Source: Caprimulgus europaeus (lineage: Eukaryota; Chordata; Aves; Caprimulgiformes; Caprimulgidae). From it: 64,000 nucleotides of DNA. The notes beneath the pieces were generated by a model. The model searched no databases. It was not told where the DNA came from and worked only from the letters and a program-made list of their open reading frames with translations. The stretch lies in contig OU015523.1 in assembly GCA_907165065.1 (NCBI GenBank), positions 20,735,834 through 20,799,833 of the forward strand, in the 5' to 3' direction. Positions 61,868-64,000 of the stretch are shown piece after piece (the first letter of the stretch is position 1; each line of letters starts with the position of its first letter). Position numbers and translations under genes: made by a program.

Positions 61868-61975
61868 CAGCTGCTGCTGCCACGTCTGCCGCCGTGGCCG
61901 CCGCCACCGCTACCGTCGCTGTCGCTGCTACCGCTGCCGCTACCGCTGCCGCTGCTGCCGCTGCTGCCGCTGCTG
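61868..61975 (-). repeat. Trinucleotide tract upstream of copy 11, short form
   Basis: 108 bp, identical to the tracts of copies 9 and 10. Confidence 0.86.
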
Positions 61976-62359
61976 ACAGAGTGTTGCCCACATCTGCCAT
62001 GGCACAGCATGTCAAAGCAGAGCTCTGTGACCTCACAGACCCGCTGGGTGACACACTCTGCCAGGCCTCCCCAGCCTACACCTGTCACCAGTGAATTTTC
62101 GAATCTGTACGCTATTGCATTTCCTTGTTCTACACAAGCGTGGAAGGAGCCGAAGGGGAAAAGGGTGAAGCTATTTTGGGAGGCAGCGCTGCTTGGGAGT
62201 TCACAGGCACAGTTCTTGCTTCACAGAAATCAATCCATATCAAAAGCTCCGTGTGAACGCTGATAAAAAAGCCAATTTCAAGCGCCTTTCTTTGCTATTG
62301 CTTTTGTGAGGCAGAGTTCTATGAAGAAACCAGCTTTTCCCGCTAGTTTTGTTACAGGA

Positions 62360-62537
62360 CTTTTAGGGCCCAAAGTCTCATTTTTTATAAGGTGCAAACT
62401 CCCAGCTCAGGATCCAGTGACTCATCTTAAGGGCCCAAACCCATGTTTTTATGGCCCAACGCACCACTTTTAGGGATCAAAGCCTCATTTTAGAGTCCAA
62501 AGTCTCTTTTTCGGCTCCCAGGTCTCATTTTTATGCT
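62360..62537. repeat. Short minisatellite remnant downstream of copy 12
   Basis: Same remnant as at 26476-26652. Confidence 0.7.
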
Positions 62538-62668
62538 GTGTTGACAGCCCCAGCTGGGAAACTAGGCCGATGCTGGGACAAAGAGGTCCCCCACTGGAGT
62601 GCAGCGCTGGTCCCATCTCTGTGCGTTACAGCCTGACAGAAGCGGCCGAAACACATTTATTGTTTATT

Positions 62669-63806
62669 CTAAAAATCCTCATCTTCAGAGGTACAGTATC
62701 CCTGTTGGTACTGGTAACAGTGACACCAGTGGTAGCTAGGCTGAGGAGAGTCAAGGGAAATCCAGGTGTCCAGTGATGATGCCTCGTCACTGAGAGAGGA
62801 GCTGGGACCAGCGGGCGGATCTGAGGGATCTGCTCCGAGATTCCTGTAGCTCTGGGCGAGCTCTGCCGCAAAGGCCCATGGCAATGGGCCGGAGCAGTTG
62901 CTGCAAATCCCATCTGCTCCGGCAGCCTCAGCCTCTCTTGTTTCTTCTCGTGGCTCTGCTTTGCCTTCTGCTCCAGTCCGATCTTCCCTTTCCCGGGCAG
63001 AGTCAGCATCAGCTCGTCCCAGGGCTTCCTCATCTCGCTGGTTCCTTCGGAACAAATGGGTTTCAGAAAAGACTACTCACTGATATAAAAGTCAGGGCAG
63101 AAATCTCAGCAGAGTACGGCTGGCAGCTGCCTTGGCACTCCAGGATGCTCTAACTGCAAACACTTGGCTGCCAACTGCAGCAATAAAGGACCCTGGGCAA
63201 AAGCCAACTCACGGGTCTCTCTTCCTCAGCCGCGAAATGATGACACAAGACACCGCTAGCCCAGACAACAGCACAGCCAAGGCTGCTGCAGTTGCTGGCA
63301 GATAGTACTTGTGCAGCTCCTCCTGACCGGCAGCCTCAGCCTTTTTCCCGGCGTCCGTCCCTGGAGGGGAAGAGACAACGCCACACGTTACCGTGATCTG
63401 CGCTGCGGATAATCTCACGGTGTGCTTAGTATGCCCAAGAGGTTCTTGTTTTCAGTGGCTGGTGGCTCTGGCGTCTTAGCACCAGAGGACGAGAAGGGTC
63501 ACTTAAGCTTCCTGTGGAGAAGAGCCCGCGTGCCAGTGAGCAGCTGTGCCAGCACTACCCCTGTGCGTTCCTCCGAGCTGCAGGCAAGGGCTGTGTGCTG
63601 GGGACCTGCGGGTCATCCAAGCAGAGCACTGCAGGGATAGAGCAGAAGTGCTCCTGTTTTCCCAAGCAGACACCTCCCGAGCACTCCCCTCCCGTCCCCG
63701 AGGCTGAAAGACGGCATCCAGCGGTGCCACTTGCTCCTCACCCCCAGCCCCGATGCACACACTGGGGCAAGGCTGGTCCCAGGACAGCGTGGCAGGAGGG
63801 CTGGGC
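62669..63806 (-). pseudogene. Gene copy 12, 3' end only, interrupted by an LTR
   Basis: Only the tail exon (62669-63044) and the membrane exon (63213-63360) remain before the LTR begins at 63807, inside the intron upstream of the membrane exon. Whether the other exons continue beyond the LTR and the window cannot be seen; an intronic LTR need not kill the gene. The tail carries Glu for Asp in SLSDDASS because of a 22-bp inversion at 62771-62792. Confidence 0.6.
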
Positions 63807-64000
63807 TGTGATGAGTTGACCCTGGCTAGAGGCCGGATGCCCACCAAAGCCCACTCTATCACTCCCCCTCCTCAAATGGGCAGGGGGAGAAAATTATAAC
63901 GAAAAGCTCGTGGGTGGAGATAAGGACAGAGAGAGATCACTCACCAATTACTGGCACGGGCAAAACAGACTCGACTTGGTGGAAAAAACAAATTTACTTT
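63807..64000. mobile_element. Avian ERV-type LTR, start only
   Basis: The array sequence breaks after gcaggagggctgggc. The new sequence starts TGTGATGAGTTGACC and has no match elsewhere in the window. The TG start, the pyrimidine-rich ctatcactccccctcctc and the following a/g-rich part resemble, from memory, an LTR common in songbird and other bird genomes. The element runs off the window, so its far end, target-site duplication and any internal genes are not visible. No retroviral coding sequence is seen here. Confidence 0.6.

Larger units (their letters stand above)
10569..63806. repeat. Tandem array of ~5.1-5.17 kb gene-bearing units
   Basis: Head-to-tail units carry the same minus-strand gene. 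Stop codons of successive copies lie at 16450, 21618, 26785, 31953, 37120, 42215, 47382, 52477, 57572 and 62669, so spacing is 5167-5168 or 5095-5097 bp. The 72 bp difference lies in the trinucleotide tract upstream of each gene. The first unit of the array (8807 to 16450) is irregular because of the 200-N gap. Between genes there is under 1 kb: 5' flank of one copy, a short minisatellite remnant, then the 3' end of the next. Confidence 0.93.

Noticed and set aside
10569-63806. CRISPR-like or satellite array
   Set aside because: Repeats are kilobases long and gene-bearing, with no short direct repeats and unique spacers.

Overview
The window looks like avian nuclear DNA, most likely from a songbird. 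It is GC-rich with short introns. It has exon/intron genes with GT-AG junctions and AATAAA poly(A) signals, and no bacterial signals. It ends inside an LTR that I recall as a bird endogenous-retrovirus type. Nearly the whole window is a tandem segmental duplication read leftwards (minus strand). A 200-N assembly gap lies at 13320-13519.

Layout. (1) 1-10568: three copies (the third partial) of a ~3.75 kb unit. Each holds a CpG-island-like segment, a degenerate minisatellite rich in TTTTAGGG/CCAAAG, and the 3' half of a minus-strand gene. (2) 10569-63806: about ten copies of a ~5.1-5.17 kb unit that shares the same 3' gene half. Here the CpG segment is replaced by a 5' gene half with a signal-peptide exon, several small exons and an upstream (CAG/CGG)-like trinucleotide tract. 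(3) 63807-64000: start of an LTR that interrupts the last gene copy.

The gene. I do not recognise the family. In the reference copy (26785-31057, minus) I could chain ten exons with consensus splice sites: 85, 171, 72, 24, 72, 30, 303, 36, 148 and 376 nt. They sum to 1317 nt, exactly 439 codons including the stop. Every intron except the last is phase 1; the last is phase 2. The predicted 438-residue product has a signal peptide, a ~257-residue extracellular part with one NDT sequon and several cysteines, one membrane span (about 285-307) followed by a basic stop-transfer, and a ~125-residue acidic cytoplasmic tail. The tail has a YRNL motif and a Cys/Tyr/His cluster, and ends EDEDF. The stop codon touches the poly(A) signal.

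There are ten full-span copies (8807-13078, then nine from 16450 to 61845), one cut by the assembly gap, one cut by the LTR, and two 3'-half-only copies in the 3.75 kb units. No full-span copy shows a frame break in the exons I compared, and the copies differ by only a few residues. This is what recent amplification with ongoing gene conversion would give. Exon structure is inferred from splice consensus, phase and the silent or in-frame nature of copy differences; no transcript or database was consulted. Open frames on the plus strand and in other frames are treated as shadows.
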